Below, one piece after another: positions 10,401 to 18,498 of a stretch of 64,000 nt of DNA; position 1 is the first letter of the stretch, and each line of letters opens with the position of its first letter. The notes below the pieces were generated by a model. That model made no database searches. It was not told where the DNA came from and was given only the letters and a program-made list of their open reading frames with translations. Origin of the DNA: Stenotrophomonas sepilia (lineage in GTDB: Bacteria > Pseudomonadota > Gammaproteobacteria > Xanthomonadales > Xanthomonadaceae); NCBI RefSeq assembly GCF_003244875.1, contig NZ_LXXZ01000049.1, positions 1 through 64,000 on the forward strand, given 5' to 3'. A program made the translations under genes and the position numbers.

Positions 10401-12389
10401 GCCGCGGCTCTGGGCAACAACGCACAGGCCAGTGGTGTCGACAGCGTGGCGGTGGGCAGCGGCGCCAGCGCCAGCGAACTCGGTGCCAGCGCCAGCGGCA
10501 CCGGTGCCCAGGCCAAGGGTGCCTACAGCACCGCCAGTGGTGCGCAGGCCACGGCCAGCGGCACGCAGTCGCAGGCCAGCGGCTTCCGCGCCAACGCCTC
10601 GGCTGACGGTGCCTCCGCGCTGGGCAGCTATGCCGAAGCCAGTGGCCGGCTTGGTACGGCGGTCGGCTACGGCAGCAAGGCCACCGGCGCGAATGCCACC
10701 GCAGTGGGTGTCAGCGCCAATGCGTCGGCAGCCGGCAGCATCGCACTGGGTGCCGGCTCGGTGGCTGATCGTGCCAATACCGTGTCAGTGGGCAGCAGCA
10801 CCAGTGATCGTCAGATCACCCGTGTCGCCGCCGGTACCGAGCGCACCGATGCAGTCAATCGTGGCCAGCTCGATGCGGTCGCGGCGACCGCCGATGGCAC
10901 CGCACGCTACGTCAAGGCCACTGGTGCGGGTACCGCCAGTGCCAGCGGCAGCGATGCCGCTGCGGTCGGTTCGGCCGCCAGTGCCAGTGGTGCACGCAGC
11001 AATGCGCTGGGTGCCAACGCGATGGCCATTGGCAATGATGCGCTTGCACTGGGCAACAGCGCCGGCGCGTCCGGTGCGAACTCGGTGGCGCTGGGGGCGG
11101 GCTCGCGTGCGCTCGATGCCAACGTGGTGTCGGTCGGCGGTGGCAATGGCACCGATGGCCCGGCCACGCGGCGGATCGTCAATGTGGCCGACGGCCGCAT
11201 CGCTGCCGGCAGCAGCGATGCGGTCACCGGTTCGCAGCTCAACGTCACCAACCAGCGCGTGGGCGCAGTGGAAACCCGCGTGGGCGATTTCGATTCGCGC
11301 ATCGCGACGGTCGAGACCACGGCGGCCAGTGCAGTCGGCTATGACGACGCCAGCCGTGACCGCCTGACCCTGTCCGGCTTCCAGGGCACCACCATCGACA
11401 ACGTCGGTGCCGGCAGCATCGCCGCCGGCAGCCGCCAGGCGATCAATGGCGGGCAGTTGTTCCAGTCGCTCAGTGATGCCGCCAGCTTCCTCGGCGGTGG
11501 CGCCAGCGTCGGCATGCAGGGTGTGTTCGTGGCGCCGAACTACGTGATCCAGGGCGCGACGTACAGCAACGTCGGCGATGCGCTCGGTGCGCTGGACCGC
11601 AAGGTCAGCGAGATCGATCGCCGCACCGCCGGAGGCACGCGTTCGGGAACGGCAAGCCTGCGTTCGATGAGTGCCTCGCTGGATGAAAGCGCACTGGCCA
11701 GCGTCGCCGACGCACCGGCCACCGCCGACGCGGCACCGGCCAGCACCGCACGCGTGCAGGGCACGCCGACGGCCGCCGCCGCCGGTGCCGGGATTCCGGT
11801 TGGCACCCCGGCCACGGGCTTCAATGCCGTCGCCATGGGTGAGGGCGCAGTGGCCAGTGGCGCCTCGTCCACCGCCATCGGCCAGGGTGCCAGTGCCACG
11901 GCTGCCAACGCGGTGGCTTTGGGCCAGGGCTCGGTTGCCGATCGTGCCAACACCGTGTCGGTCGGTAGCGAAGGCAACGAACGCCAGGTCACCAACGTCG
12001 CCGCCGGCACCACCGCCACCGACGCCGTCAACAAGGGCCAGCTGGACCGTGGCATGGCCACTGCCAACAGCTACACCGACAGCCGCGTGCAGGCCGTCGC
12101 CGACAGCTTCGATGTGTTCAAGGGCGAGATCGACGGGCGCCTGCGCCACATGGATCGCCGCATCGACCGCCAGGGCGCCATGAGCGCGGCGATGCTCAAC
12201 ATGGCCACCAGTGCCGCCGGTATCCGCACCCAGAACCGGGTCGGCGTCGGCATCGGTTTCCAGGGCGGCGAGTCGGCGTTGTCGCTGGGCTACCAGCGTG
12301 CGATCAGCGATCGCGCCACGGTCACCTTCGGCGGTGCCTTCAGCAGCGACGACAGCTCGGTTGGCGTCGGTGCTGGTTTCGGCTGGTAA
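4482..12389 (+). CDS. Giant trimeric autotransporter adhesin (YadA/Hia type)
   Basis: This 2635-residue protein is a type Vc autotransporter: a surface fibre for adhesion or autoaggregation. The N-terminus (MNRIYRKVWNKALGQLVVAS) is an ESPR extended signal sequence, followed by a hydrophobic core and likely cleavage after GYAAA near residue 65. The body is hundreds of 14-residue YadA head repeats of the form SxAxGxxAxAxGxxSxA. About ten neck/HIM-type segments (ERQITNVAAGTQATDAVNKxQLDAV) lie near residues 127, 354, 676, 917, 1241, 1560, 1867, 2099, 2213 and 2490. An Ala/Pro/Ser-rich linker (about 2385-2445) precedes a last head and neck. A coiled coil (RVQAVADSFDVFKGEIDGRL) and a four-strand anchor domain ending in tryptophan complete it. 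The start has a good ribosome-binding site. Confidence 0.95.
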   Translation: MNRIYRKVWNKALGQLVVASELASSDSSGGVVDQRRDTTPATPALLAVALGLVLGLGMSGYAAAQSVQIGGSATCVAFSGKLLEKCLVEGSASAKGSNAVAIGSNSSATAANSVALGAGSRANRANTVSVGDAGKERQITNVAAGTQATDAVNKSQLDAQARATQAALADVAADGNRYFKADGAGDDSDAAKIDGQGAVAAGAGAQSLANATTAIGTQAIAAGLGASAFGQGALAIGDASVVVGQSAAAFGLGDTAVGASAYAASENGAATALGALSEATADGATAVGGGAVAMGPGSTALGRGATAANEASIAVGAFSTAVGEYSAALGSNSAAVATGSVALGAGSLADRVDTVSVGAAEYGLTRQITSVAAGTEDTDAVNVGQLKDVAAVADATAKHFQATGSRHSDAGALAEGDEALAAGEAANAIGNGTTAVGAGATAVAQNATAVGNNALASGQNSAAFGNNAQANGPGSVAVGGAAVDADGNPLITSGGVPVETGATSAGVGGTAVGASAEASGFAASSYGVGAYAAGAQSSAFGAVANAIGDYSTALGTQSTATGTSSVAIGGPADLIPGLGFFVQTQASGEAATAVGAGAIASGDRAVANGSLTEASGAESTAVGYFAYAPGENASALGAQTWASGAQSTAVGYYATARGANSVALGANSEAVRANSVAVGSAGNERQITSVAAGNEATDAVNLAQLKGVAAVADATAKHFQATGSSNSEAGALAEGEDALAAGEAANAIGNGTSALGAGAVAIAQSATAVGSNALASGQGSAAFGAAATASGSNATALGTQSSATGAGSVAIGGPADIVPGMGLYVQTRASGVSSTAVGGGAVASGDRSLANGSFTEAVGAESTALGYFAYAAGDNASALGAQTWAIGKDSTAIGYYATAGAENSVALGAYSGSNRANTVAVGTNGNERQIVSVAAGTQATDAVNKAQLDAVASTADGTARFFQAQPEAGSDAGAFAEGEGAVAAGSSSNAIGAGAVAHGAAASAIGDDSVAVGRNSSATGNGGVAIGGLGQAYDEYNQPIIGADGKAQQVGTTAAADATAVGSGAQATGAASGAFGNAAKASGDNSFAAGGKSRATGSYAVAVGDSAFASSDDSTAVGGYSWATASGAAAFGSGAWATATNASAFGNAAWASGSGATSIGYNSWANGTSSTAVGRGAFGYGDNSVALGFQALGNSINSIAIGTNTVAGGESAIALGAGSNASASNAVALGAGSVASRARTVSVGSSGNERQITNVAAGTQATDAVNKAQLDAVASTATTTSRFFQASGSGDDVAGALVEGDNALAAGDAANAIGNGATALGSGANALANNAQAIGFNALASAANASAVGANAQATGEYATAQGAESEASGEQSAAFGAASIASGAGSTANGVLSEASGEEAVAVGYFSNASGSGATAVGSESVASGTASAAFGIGAEATGGYSTAIGGYAQASAFNATAFGNFANASGSNSVALGGDSEASGAYSTATGQGSLATGTNSVAVGGSLFGVLATEASGNYSTAVGGGAWSGGINSTALGNAAESRAANSVALGADSIADRDNTVSVGGGGNTRQITNVAAGTQGTDAVNKNQLDAVAAAAEKTSRQFQASGNADGETGALVEGDNALAAGDAANAIGNGATALGSGANALAANATAVGIDALATGNNAAALGSTAQATGEDSLALGTGASASELGASAAGARAQASGAYSTATGTESNASGTQALASGFRSAASADGTTAVGGYAEASGRLGTALGYGSAASGANTTAVGFGAAAAGSGAVAVGQSSEASGAESVAIGGSTFFGLIPSRASGTGAAAFGAGAWATEDYATAIGWNSWADAADATALGASATASGLNSVALGAGSKAERDNTVAVGTAGGERQVTHVAAGTEATDAVNKGQLDAVASVADRTARRFQASGNADGEAGALVDGDNALAAGNAANAVGNGATALGSGANAMAVNATAIGVDALATGNNAAALGNNAQASGVDSVAVGSGASASELGASASGTGAQAKGAYSTASGAQATASGTQSQASGFRANASADGASALGSYAEASGRLGTAVGYGSKATGANATAVGVSANASAAGSIALGAGSVADRANTVSVGSSTSDRQITRVAAGTERTDAVNRGQLDAVAATADGTARYVKATGAGTASASGSDAAAVGSAASASGARSNALGANAMAIGNDALALGNSAGASGANSVALGAGSRALDANVVSVGGGNGTDGPATRRIVNVADGRIAAGSSDAVTGSQLNVTNQRVGAVETRVGDFDSRIATVETTAASAVGYDDASRDRLTLSGFQGTTIDNVGAGSIAAGSRQAINGGQLFQSLSDAASFLGGGASVGMQGVFVAPNYVIQGATYSNVGDALGALDRKVSEIDRRTAGGTRSGTASLRSMSASLDESALASVADAPATADAAPASTARVQGTPTAAAAGAGIPVGTPATGFNAVAMGEGAVASGASSTAIGQGASATAANAVALGQGSVADRANTVSVGSEGNERQVTNVAAGTTATDAVNKGQLDRGMATANSYTDSRVQAVADSFDVFKGEIDGRLRHMDRRIDRQGAMSAAMLNMATSAAGIRTQNRVGVGIGFQGGESALSLGYQRAISDRATVTFGGAFSSDDSSVGVGAGFGW

Positions 12390-12399
12390 GCCAAACCAC

Positions 12400-12427
12400 T
12401 GCGCCGGCGGCCACCCACGCCGGCGCA
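12400..12427. terminator. Hairpin after adhesin gene
   Basis: TGCGCCGGCG pairs with CGCCGGCGCA over an eight-base loop, eleven bases after the stop codon. It has no T-tract, so termination is plausible but it may only protect the mRNA end. Confidence 0.45.
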
Positions 12428-12547
12428 TCACCTGCAACGAGGGCCTGGGGGGAGGTCACGGCAATCCCGGCTGGGCCGGCCGGGAGTCGTCAAGGAATGA
12501 TGGCCGCAGTGTTGGTTCGATCCATGACCCAGAAGAGGAATTTCGAC

Positions 12548-14401
12548 GTGATCAAGAAGCAGAACCTTCGCATCAATGTGCTTGCCGCCGCCGTGCTGTC
12601 GATGACCGCGGTGGGTGCCGTCCACGCCGCCGGGTTGCCGACCCGTGAACCGGTGCGCCAGGCCAGCACCGCCGAGCCGGGCGCCGAGCGCATCATCGTC
12701 AAGTATCGTGCCGGCACCGCTGCGGCGGGCGACCGTTCGGCCAAGCTGTCCACCGTGCAGTCCGCGCTGACCCGCGCCAGCCTGTCCGGTGGCACCGCCC
12801 GCGCCAGCACGCTGGGCCCGCAGGTCGTGCGCAGGCTCGGCGTCGGTGCCGACCTGATCCGCCTGCAGGGGCGCCTGGCGCCTGCGGAACTGCAGCGCGT
12901 GCTGAAGGAACTGAAGGCCGACCCGGCCGTGCAGTACGCCGAAGCCGACGTGAAGCTGCGCCGCACCGAGCTGCGCGCCGGTGACGTGCAGCCGGCGCTG
13001 GCGCCGAACGATCCGTACTACCAGCAGTACCAGTGGCACCTGCACAACGCCACCGGTGGCATCAATGCACCGTCGGCGTGGGATGTATCGCAGGGCGAGG
13101 GCGTGGTGGTGGCCGTGCTCGACACCGGCATCCTGCCGCAGCACCCGGACCTGGTCGGCAACCTGCTGGAAGGCTACGACTTCATCAGCGATGCCGAGAC
13201 GTCGCGCCGTGCCACCAACGATCGCGTGCCGCGCGCGCAGGACTATGGCGACTGGGTCGAGAACGACAATGAGTGCTACACCGGCTCCGTCGCGGAGGAC
13301 AGCTCCTGGCACGGTACCCATGTGGCCGGCACCGTGGCCGAGCAGACCAACAACGGCGTCGGCATGGCCGGTGTCGCGCACAAGGCCAAGGTGCTGCCGG
13401 TCCGCGTGCTCGGCAAGTGCGGTGGCTACCTTTCCGATATCGCCGACGCCATCACCTGGGCCTCCGGCGGCACCGTGGCGGGCGTGCCCGCCAATGCCAA
13501 CCCGGCCGAGATCATCAACATGAGCCTGGGTGGAAGCGGCAGCTGTGACGGAACCTACCAGGATGCGATCAATGGCGCGATCTCGCGTGGCACCACCGTG
13601 GTCGTGGCGGCCGGCAACGAGACCGACAACGCATCCAAGTACCGTCCGGCCAGTTGCGACGGCGTGGTGACCGTCGGCGCCACCCGCATCACCGGCGGCA
13701 TCACCTACTACTCCAACTACGGCACCCGCGTGGACCTGTCCGGTCCGGGTGGTGGCGGCAGCGTCGATGGCAATCCGGGCGGCTACGTCTGGCAGTCCGG
13801 TTCCGATGCGGCCACCACGCCGGAGTCGGGCAGCTACAGCTACATGGGCATGGGTGGCACGTCGATGGCCTCGCCGCACGTGGCTGCCGTCGCTGCACTG
13901 GTGCAGAGCGCGCTGATCGCCAAGGGCAAGGATCCGCTGGCCCCCGCCGCGATGCGCGCGCTGCTGAAGGAAACCGCGCGCCCGTTCCCGGTCAGCATCC
14001 CGACCGCCACCCCGATCGGCACCGGCATCGTCGATGCCAAGGCGGCGCTGGCCAAGGCACTGGAAGAGCCGTGCACCGAGAACTGCGGGCCGGTGGCGAC
14101 GCCGCTGACCAACAAGGCCGCCGTGGGGGGCCTGAACGGTACGGCCGGCAGCAGCCGCCTGTACAGCTTCGAGGCAGCCGCTGGCAAGCAGCTCAGCGTG
14201 ATCACCTACGGTGGCACCGGCAACGTGTCGGTCTACATCGCCCAGGGACGCGAGCCGAGCGCCAGCGACAACGATGGCAAGTCGACCCGTCCCGGCACGT
14301 CCGAAACGGTACGGGTGAACAAGCCGGTGGCAGGCACCTACTACATCAAGGTGGTGGGCGAAGCGGCCTACAACGGCGTGAGCATCCTCGCCACGCAGTA
14401 A
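12548..14401 (+). CDS. stmPr1: Secreted S8 subtilisin-like serine protease (StmPr type)
   Basis: An extracellular alkaline protease precursor. GTG at 12548 is preferred because AGAGGAA lies at the right distance and the product starts directly with a signal peptide (IKKQNLRINVLAAAVLSMTA...VHA); in-frame ATGs at 12497, 12500 and 12524 are alternatives. The order is signal peptide, propeptide with ERIIVKYRAG, and peptidase S8 domain with Asp (VVAVLDTGI), His (SWHGTHVAGT) and Ser (GGTSMASPHVAAV). A PPC-like C-terminal domain (SRLYSFEAAAGKQLSVITYGG to the end) is often removed after export. The gene sits directly before the xps operon, consistent with Xps-dependent secretion as known for StmPr proteases. 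The numbered symbol is from memory of the gene order beside xps and is less certain than the family. Confidence 0.92.
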   Translation: MIKKQNLRINVLAAAVLSMTAVGAVHAAGLPTREPVRQASTAEPGAERIIVKYRAGTAAAGDRSAKLSTVQSALTRASLSGGTARASTLGPQVVRRLGVGADLIRLQGRLAPAELQRVLKELKADPAVQYAEADVKLRRTELRAGDVQPALAPNDPYYQQYQWHLHNATGGINAPSAWDVSQGEGVVVAVLDTGILPQHPDLVGNLLEGYDFISDAETSRRATNDRVPRAQDYGDWVENDNECYTGSVAEDSSWHGTHVAGTVAEQTNNGVGMAGVAHKAKVLPVRVLGKCGGYLSDIADAITWASGGTVAGVPANANPAEIINMSLGGSGSCDGTYQDAINGAISRGTTVVVAAGNETDNASKYRPASCDGVVTVGATRITGGITYYSNYGTRVDLSGPGGGGSVDGNPGGYVWQSGSDAATTPESGSYSYMGMGGTSMASPHVAAVAALVQSALIAKGKDPLAPAAMRALLKETARPFPVSIPTATPIGTGIVDAKAALAKALEEPCTENCGPVATPLTNKAAVGGLNGTAGSSRLYSFEAAAGKQLSVITYGGTGNVSVYIAQGREPSASDNDGKSTRPGTSETVRVNKPVAGTYYIKVVGEAAYNGVSILATQ

Positions 14402-14430
14402 GCCTGACGTGTCGTAGTTGAACGGCCGAG

Positions 14431-14464
14431 GCCCGTCATCCTGTGTGACGGGCTTCGTCTTTTT
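14431..14464 (+). terminator. Rho-independent terminator of protease gene
   Basis: GCCCGTCA / TGACGGGC form an eight-base stem followed shortly by TTCGTCTTTTT. It separates the protease gene from the xps operon. Confidence 0.75.
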
Positions 14465-14537
14465 ACGAAAGCTGGCCGCAGGGCGGCGGAAATCATGGCT
14501 TAACTGCTAAAGTCGGTCCGATTGACAGGAGAGTCAC

Positions 14538-16259
14538 GTGAACGCGCTCGCTGCAACCGTTACCGACGATGCCGAAGGCCGCATCCTGGATGCGCTGCTG
14601 GCACGCGGCCGGCTCAAGGAAGGAGACCTGGCGCGCGCGCGGCCGCTGCACGCCGAGGCCGGCGGCAGCCTGCTGGGCCTGCTGGTGCGCCTGGGCCTGG
14701 TGTCTGAACGCGACCAGGCACAGGCCAGCGCCGAGGTGCTGGGCCTGCCGCTGCTGGAGGGCAAACAGGTGCCGGAGGCCCCGCCGCAGGCGCTGGCCGA
14801 GGGACTGCCGCTGTCGCTGCGTTTCCTGAAGCAGTTCCATGTGTGCCCGCTGGAGCTGAATGAACACGGGGTGCGTCTGTGGCTGGCCGATGCCCACGAT
14901 GCCTATCCGCAGCAGGCCGTGCAGTTGGCGCTGGGGGTTCCGGTGACACCAGTGCTGGGCATGCGTGCGGAGATCGATGACCTGGTCGAGCGCTGGTTCG
15001 GCCAGGGCCGCAGCGCGATGGGCGCGATCGTGGAAACCGCCGATGGCGAAGGCGGCGCGGTCGACGATATCGAGCACCTGCGCGACCTCGCTTCGGAAGC
15101 GCCGGTGATCCGTCTGGTCAACCTGGTGATCCAGCGTGCGGTGGAACTGCGCGCTTCGGATATCCATGTCGAACCGTTCGAGAGCCGGTTGAAGGTCCGC
15201 TACCGGGTCGATGGCGTGCTGGTGGAGGGCGAAAGCCCGCCGGCCAACCTCACCGCCGCGGTGATCAGCCGCATCAAGATCATGGCCCGGCTCAACATCG
15301 CCGAGCGCCGCCTGCCGCAGGACGGCCGCATCATGCTGCGCGTGCAGGGCAAGGAGCTGGAACTTCGCGTGAGTACCGTGCCCACCGCGCATGGCGAAAG
15401 CGTGGTGATGCGCTTGCTGGACCGTGAAACGGTGGTCTTCGATTTCCACCGGCTCGGCTTCACCGACGCCTTCCTGCCGCAGTTCCGCAAGGTACTGGAA
15501 CAGCCGCACGGCATCCTGCTGGTGACCGGCCCGACCGGCTCGGGCAAGACCACCACGCTGTACACCGCGCTGAGCCAGCTCAACACCGCCGACGTCAAGA
15601 TCATCACGGTGGAAGATCCGGTCGAATACCAGATCGAGGGCATCAACCAGATCCAGGCCAAGCCGCAGATCGGCCTGGATTTCGCCAACGCGCTGCGCAG
15701 CATCGTCCGCCAGGATCCGGACATCATCATGATCGGTGAAATGCGCGACCTGGAAACCGCGCGCATCGCCATCCAGTCGGCATTGACCGGCCACCTGGTG
15801 CTGTCCACCCTGCACACCAACAATGCGGCCGGTGGCATCACCCGCCTGCTCGACATGGGCGTGGAGGATTACCTGCTCACCTCGACCATCAACGGCATCC
15901 TCGCCCAGCGCCTGGTGCGCCGGCTGGAGCCGACCCATGCCGAACGCTACGCAGCCTCGCCAGAGGAGATCGAACGCTTCGAGCTGCGCCGCCTGCAGCC
16001 GGAGGGACCGATCCACCTTTACCGCCCGAAGCCCTCGGCGCTGGCGCCGACCGGCTACCTGGGGCGTACCACCATCATGGAATTCCTGGTGATGAACGAT
16101 GCGCTGCGGCGTGCGGTGATGCGTCGCGATGGCATGGGCGAGATCGAGCGCATCGCCCGCGAAGCCGGCATGCGCACCATGTACGAGGATGGTCTGTCCA
16201 AGGCGCTGAGCGGACAGACCACCATCGAGGAAGTGCTGCGCGTGACCGAGGAAAGCTGA
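14538..16259 (+). CDS. gspE: Type II secretion ATPase GspE/XpsE
   Basis: The cytoplasmic motor ATPase of the Xps type II secretion system, 573 residues, starting at GTG 14538 after AGGAGAG. The N-terminal region is a MshEN/XpsE-N-like domain (ILDALLARGRLKEGDLARAR). The ATPase core has Walker A GPTGSGKTTTLYTAL (near residue 330), Asp box VEDPVEYQIEGINQI, Walker B-like DIIMIGEMRD and His box STLHTNNAAGGITRLLDMG. The tetracysteine zinc-finger arm common in GspE is missing: where CxxC pairs usually stand, the sequence reads RRLEPTHAERYA and LYRPKPSALAPTGYLGRT. This is the first gene of an eleven-gene operon with mostly overlapping or closely spaced genes. Confidence 0.96.
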   Translation: MNALAATVTDDAEGRILDALLARGRLKEGDLARARPLHAEAGGSLLGLLVRLGLVSERDQAQASAEVLGLPLLEGKQVPEAPPQALAEGLPLSLRFLKQFHVCPLELNEHGVRLWLADAHDAYPQQAVQLALGVPVTPVLGMRAEIDDLVERWFGQGRSAMGAIVETADGEGGAVDDIEHLRDLASEAPVIRLVNLVIQRAVELRASDIHVEPFESRLKVRYRVDGVLVEGESPPANLTAAVISRIKIMARLNIAERRLPQDGRIMLRVQGKELELRVSTVPTAHGESVVMRLLDRETVVFDFHRLGFTDAFLPQFRKVLEQPHGILLVTGPTGSGKTTTLYTALSQLNTADVKIITVEDPVEYQIEGINQIQAKPQIGLDFANALRSIVRQDPDIIMIGEMRDLETARIAIQSALTGHLVLSTLHTNNAAGGITRLLDMGVEDYLLTSTINGILAQRLVRRLEPTHAERYAASPEEIERFELRRLQPEGPIHLYRPKPSALAPTGYLGRTTIMEFLVMNDALRRAVMRRDGMGEIERIAREAGMRTMYEDGLSKALSGQTTIEEVLRVTEES

Positions 16260-16283
16260 TGCGTGCAGGACGCCGGGGCTGAC

Positions 16284-17504
16284 ATGCCGAACTACCGCTA
16301 CAAGGCGCTCAATCCGCACGGTGAGGTCTTCGACGGGCAGATGGAGGCGGCCAGCGAGGCCGAGCTGATCGCGCGCCTGCAGGACCAGGGCCACCTGCCG
16401 ATGGAGACGCAGCTGGCCGACGCCGGCGCGATCGGCGGCAGCAGCTGGCGCAACCTGCTGCAGCAGCGCCCGTTGCAGGGCGCTGCATTGCTGCAGTTCA
16501 CCCAGCAGCTGGCGACCCTGCTCGGTGCCGGCCAGCCGCTGGACCGCGCGCTGTCGATCCTGCTGGGGTTGCCCGAGGACGAACGATCGCGCCGCGCGAT
16601 CACCGACATCCGCGACGTGGTGCGCGGCGGTGCACCGCTGTCCACCGCGCTGGAACGCCAGCATGGGCTGTTCTCGCGGCTGTACGTGAACATGGTGCGC
16701 GCCGGCGAAGCCGGTGGCAGCCTGCATGAAACCCTGCAACGCCTGGCCGACTACCTCGAGCGCAGCCGCGCGCTGCAGGGCAAGGTCATCAACGCACTGG
16801 TCTACCCGGCCATCCTGTTGGTGGTGGTGGGCGGCGCGCTGCTGTTCCTGCTTGGCTATGTGGTGCCACAGTTCGCGCAGATGTACGAGAGCCTGGACGT
16901 GGCGCTGCCGTGGTTCACCAATGCGGTGCTGCAGCTGGGCCTGTTCGTGCGCGACTGGTGGGTGCTGCTGCTGGTGGTGCCGGCGCTGGTGGTGCTGTTC
17001 TTCGAGCGCAAGGCGCGGCAACCCGCGTTCCGGCTGGCGCTGGATGGCTGGCTGCTGCAGCGCCGTGGCATCGGCCGTCTCGTCGGTGAACTGGAAACCG
17101 CGCGCCTGGCGCGCACGCTGGGCACCCTGCTGCGCAACGGCGTGCCCCTGCTGGGCGCACTGGGCATCGCCCGCAACGTACTGGGCAACCGCGCGCTGGC
17201 CGCCGATGTGGAAGTGGCCGCCGATGAAGTGAAAAATGGTGCCGGCCTGTCGCTGGCACTGTCGCGCGGCAAGCGCTTCCCGCGCCTGGCCCTGCAGATG
17301 ATCCAGGTCGGCGAGGAATCCGGCGCCCTCGATACCATGCTGCTGAAGGCCGCCGACACCTTCGAACAGGATAGTGCCCGGCGCATCGACCGCCTGCTGG
17401 CGGCGATGGTGCCGGCGATCACCCTGGTGCTGGCCTCGGTGGTGGGCGCGGTGATCGTGGCCGTGCTGGTGCCGCTGTACGACCTGACCAATGCCATCGG
17501 TTGA
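16284..17504 (+). CDS. gspF: Type II secretion inner-membrane platform protein GspF/XpsF
   Basis: Polytopic platform protein that couples GspE to pseudopilus assembly, 406 residues (MPNYRYKALNPHGEVFDGQM). Two T2SSF repeats are visible, each with a helical cytoplasmic part and membrane segments: ALVYPAILLVVVGGALLFL, VLLLVVPALVVLFF, and a C-terminal segment ITLVLASVVGAVIVAVLVPL. The start at 16284 lies 24 bases after gspE; an in-frame extension overlapping gspE has no support. Confidence 0.95.
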   Translation: MPNYRYKALNPHGEVFDGQMEAASEAELIARLQDQGHLPMETQLADAGAIGGSSWRNLLQQRPLQGAALLQFTQQLATLLGAGQPLDRALSILLGLPEDERSRRAITDIRDVVRGGAPLSTALERQHGLFSRLYVNMVRAGEAGGSLHETLQRLADYLERSRALQGKVINALVYPAILLVVVGGALLFLLGYVVPQFAQMYESLDVALPWFTNAVLQLGLFVRDWWVLLLVVPALVVLFFERKARQPAFRLALDGWLLQRRGIGRLVGELETARLARTLGTLLRNGVPLLGALGIARNVLGNRALAADVEVAADEVKNGAGLSLALSRGKRFPRLALQMIQVGEESGALDTMLLKAADTFEQDSARRIDRLLAAMVPAITLVLASVVGAVIVAVLVPLYDLTNAIG

Positions 17505-17553
17505 CGATGGCACTCCCTGCAACCCCGACACTCCGCAACTGAAAGGACCGTCC

Positions 17554-17997
17554 ATGATTGCCCGTCGCCGACCGATCCGCCTTTCCTTCACTGCCGCGCG
17601 CAACCAGTCGGGCATGAGCCTGCTGGAAATCATCATCGTCATCGTGCTGATCGGCGCGGTGCTGACCCTGGTCGCCAGCCGCGTGCTGGGCGGTGCCGAC
17701 CGTGGCAAGGCCAACATCGCCAAGGCGCAGGTGCAGACCGTGGCGTCCAAGATCGACAACTACCAGATCGACACCGGCAAGCTGCCCGGCTCGCTCAATG
17801 ACCTGGTGACCGCACCGGCCGGTGTTGGCGGCTGGCTCGGCCCGTACGCCAAGCCGGCCGACCTGAACGACCCGTGGGGCCACGCCTTGGAATACCGCGC
17901 ACCGGGCGAAGGCCAGCCCTATGAGCTGGTCAGCCTGGGCAAGGATGGCAAGGCCGGCGGTAGCAGCGTCGACGCTGACATCCGCTACCAGCCGTAA
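17554..17997 (+). CDS. gspG: Type II secretion major pseudopilin GspG/XpsG
   Basis: Main subunit of the periplasmic pseudopilus, 147 residues. The start at 17554 follows GAAAGGA and gives a leader ending QSG, then the prepilin peptidase site before MSLLEIIIVIVLIG, with Glu at mature position 5. The C-terminal half has the usual GspG motif (TGKLPGSLNDLV, NDPWGHALEYR, LGKDGKAGG) with the calcium-loop region. A longer in-frame start at 17491 would overlap gspF and move the cleavage site too far in. Confidence 0.95.
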   Translation: MIARRRPIRLSFTAARNQSGMSLLEIIIVIVLIGAVLTLVASRVLGGADRGKANIAKAQVQTVASKIDNYQIDTGKLPGSLNDLVTAPAGVGGWLGPYAKPADLNDPWGHALEYRAPGEGQPYELVSLGKDGKAGGSSVDADIRYQP

Positions 17998-18003
17998 CCG
18001 CGC

Positions 18004-18498
18004 ATGACGTATTTCCTGCCGCGCCGGTTGCCCCACCCGCGCCTGCACGGCAGGCGCGCGGCGGGACTGTCGCTGCTGGAAATGCTGCTGGTGATCGCAC
18101 TGATCGCGGCGATCGGCCTGATCACTGCCGCCGGCCTGTCGCGCGGCTTCGCCGGCATGCAGCTGCGCAGCGCAGGCAAGGACATCGCCAGCCAGCTGCG
18201 CATGGTGCGCGCGCAGGCGATCGCCCGCGGTGAACCGCAGCGCTTCGTCATCGAGCCGGCGCGGCGGCGCTGGGAAGGCGCCAACCAGCGCCACGGTGAG
18301 GTGCCCGCACAGCTGCAGGTGCAGTTCGAAGGTGCCGCACAGCTGGCCACCGCGCCGGGGCAGGGCGTGATCGAATTCCATCCCGATGGTGGCTCCAGCG
18401 GTGGCCGCATCCGGTTGCAGCGCGACGGCGCCGAATGGCGCGTCGACGTCGGCTGGCTCACTGGCGAGGTCCGCTCCGGCCCCTGGCGGGCGCAATGA
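18004..18498 (+). CDS. gspH: Type II secretion minor pseudopilin GspH/XpsH
   Basis: Minor pseudopilin, 164 residues, six bases after gspG. After a basic leader (MTYFLPRRLPHPRLHGRRAAG) comes the prepilin motif GLSLLEMLLVIALIAAIGL. The remainder fits the GspH beta-domain (AQAIARGEPQRFVIEPARRRW). The stop overlaps the gspI start as ATGA, suggesting translational coupling. Confidence 0.9.
   Translation: MTYFLPRRLPHPRLHGRRAAGLSLLEMLLVIALIAAIGLITAAGLSRGFAGMQLRSAGKDIASQLRMVRAQAIARGEPQRFVIEPARRRWEGANQRHGEVPAQLQVQFEGAAQLATAPGQGVIEFHPDGGSSGGRIRLQRDGAEWRVDVGWLTGEVRSGPWRAQ

Noticed and set aside
4800..12000. Possible CRISPR or tandem satellite array
   Set aside because: The periodicity is that of 14-residue YadA head repeats in one long open frame; there are no fixed repeats with unique spacers.
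14493..17759. 1088-codon minus-strand frame opposite gspE-gspF
   Set aside because: The plus strand has conserved T2SS proteins with ribosome-binding sites; the antisense product is Gln/His/Arg-rich without domains.
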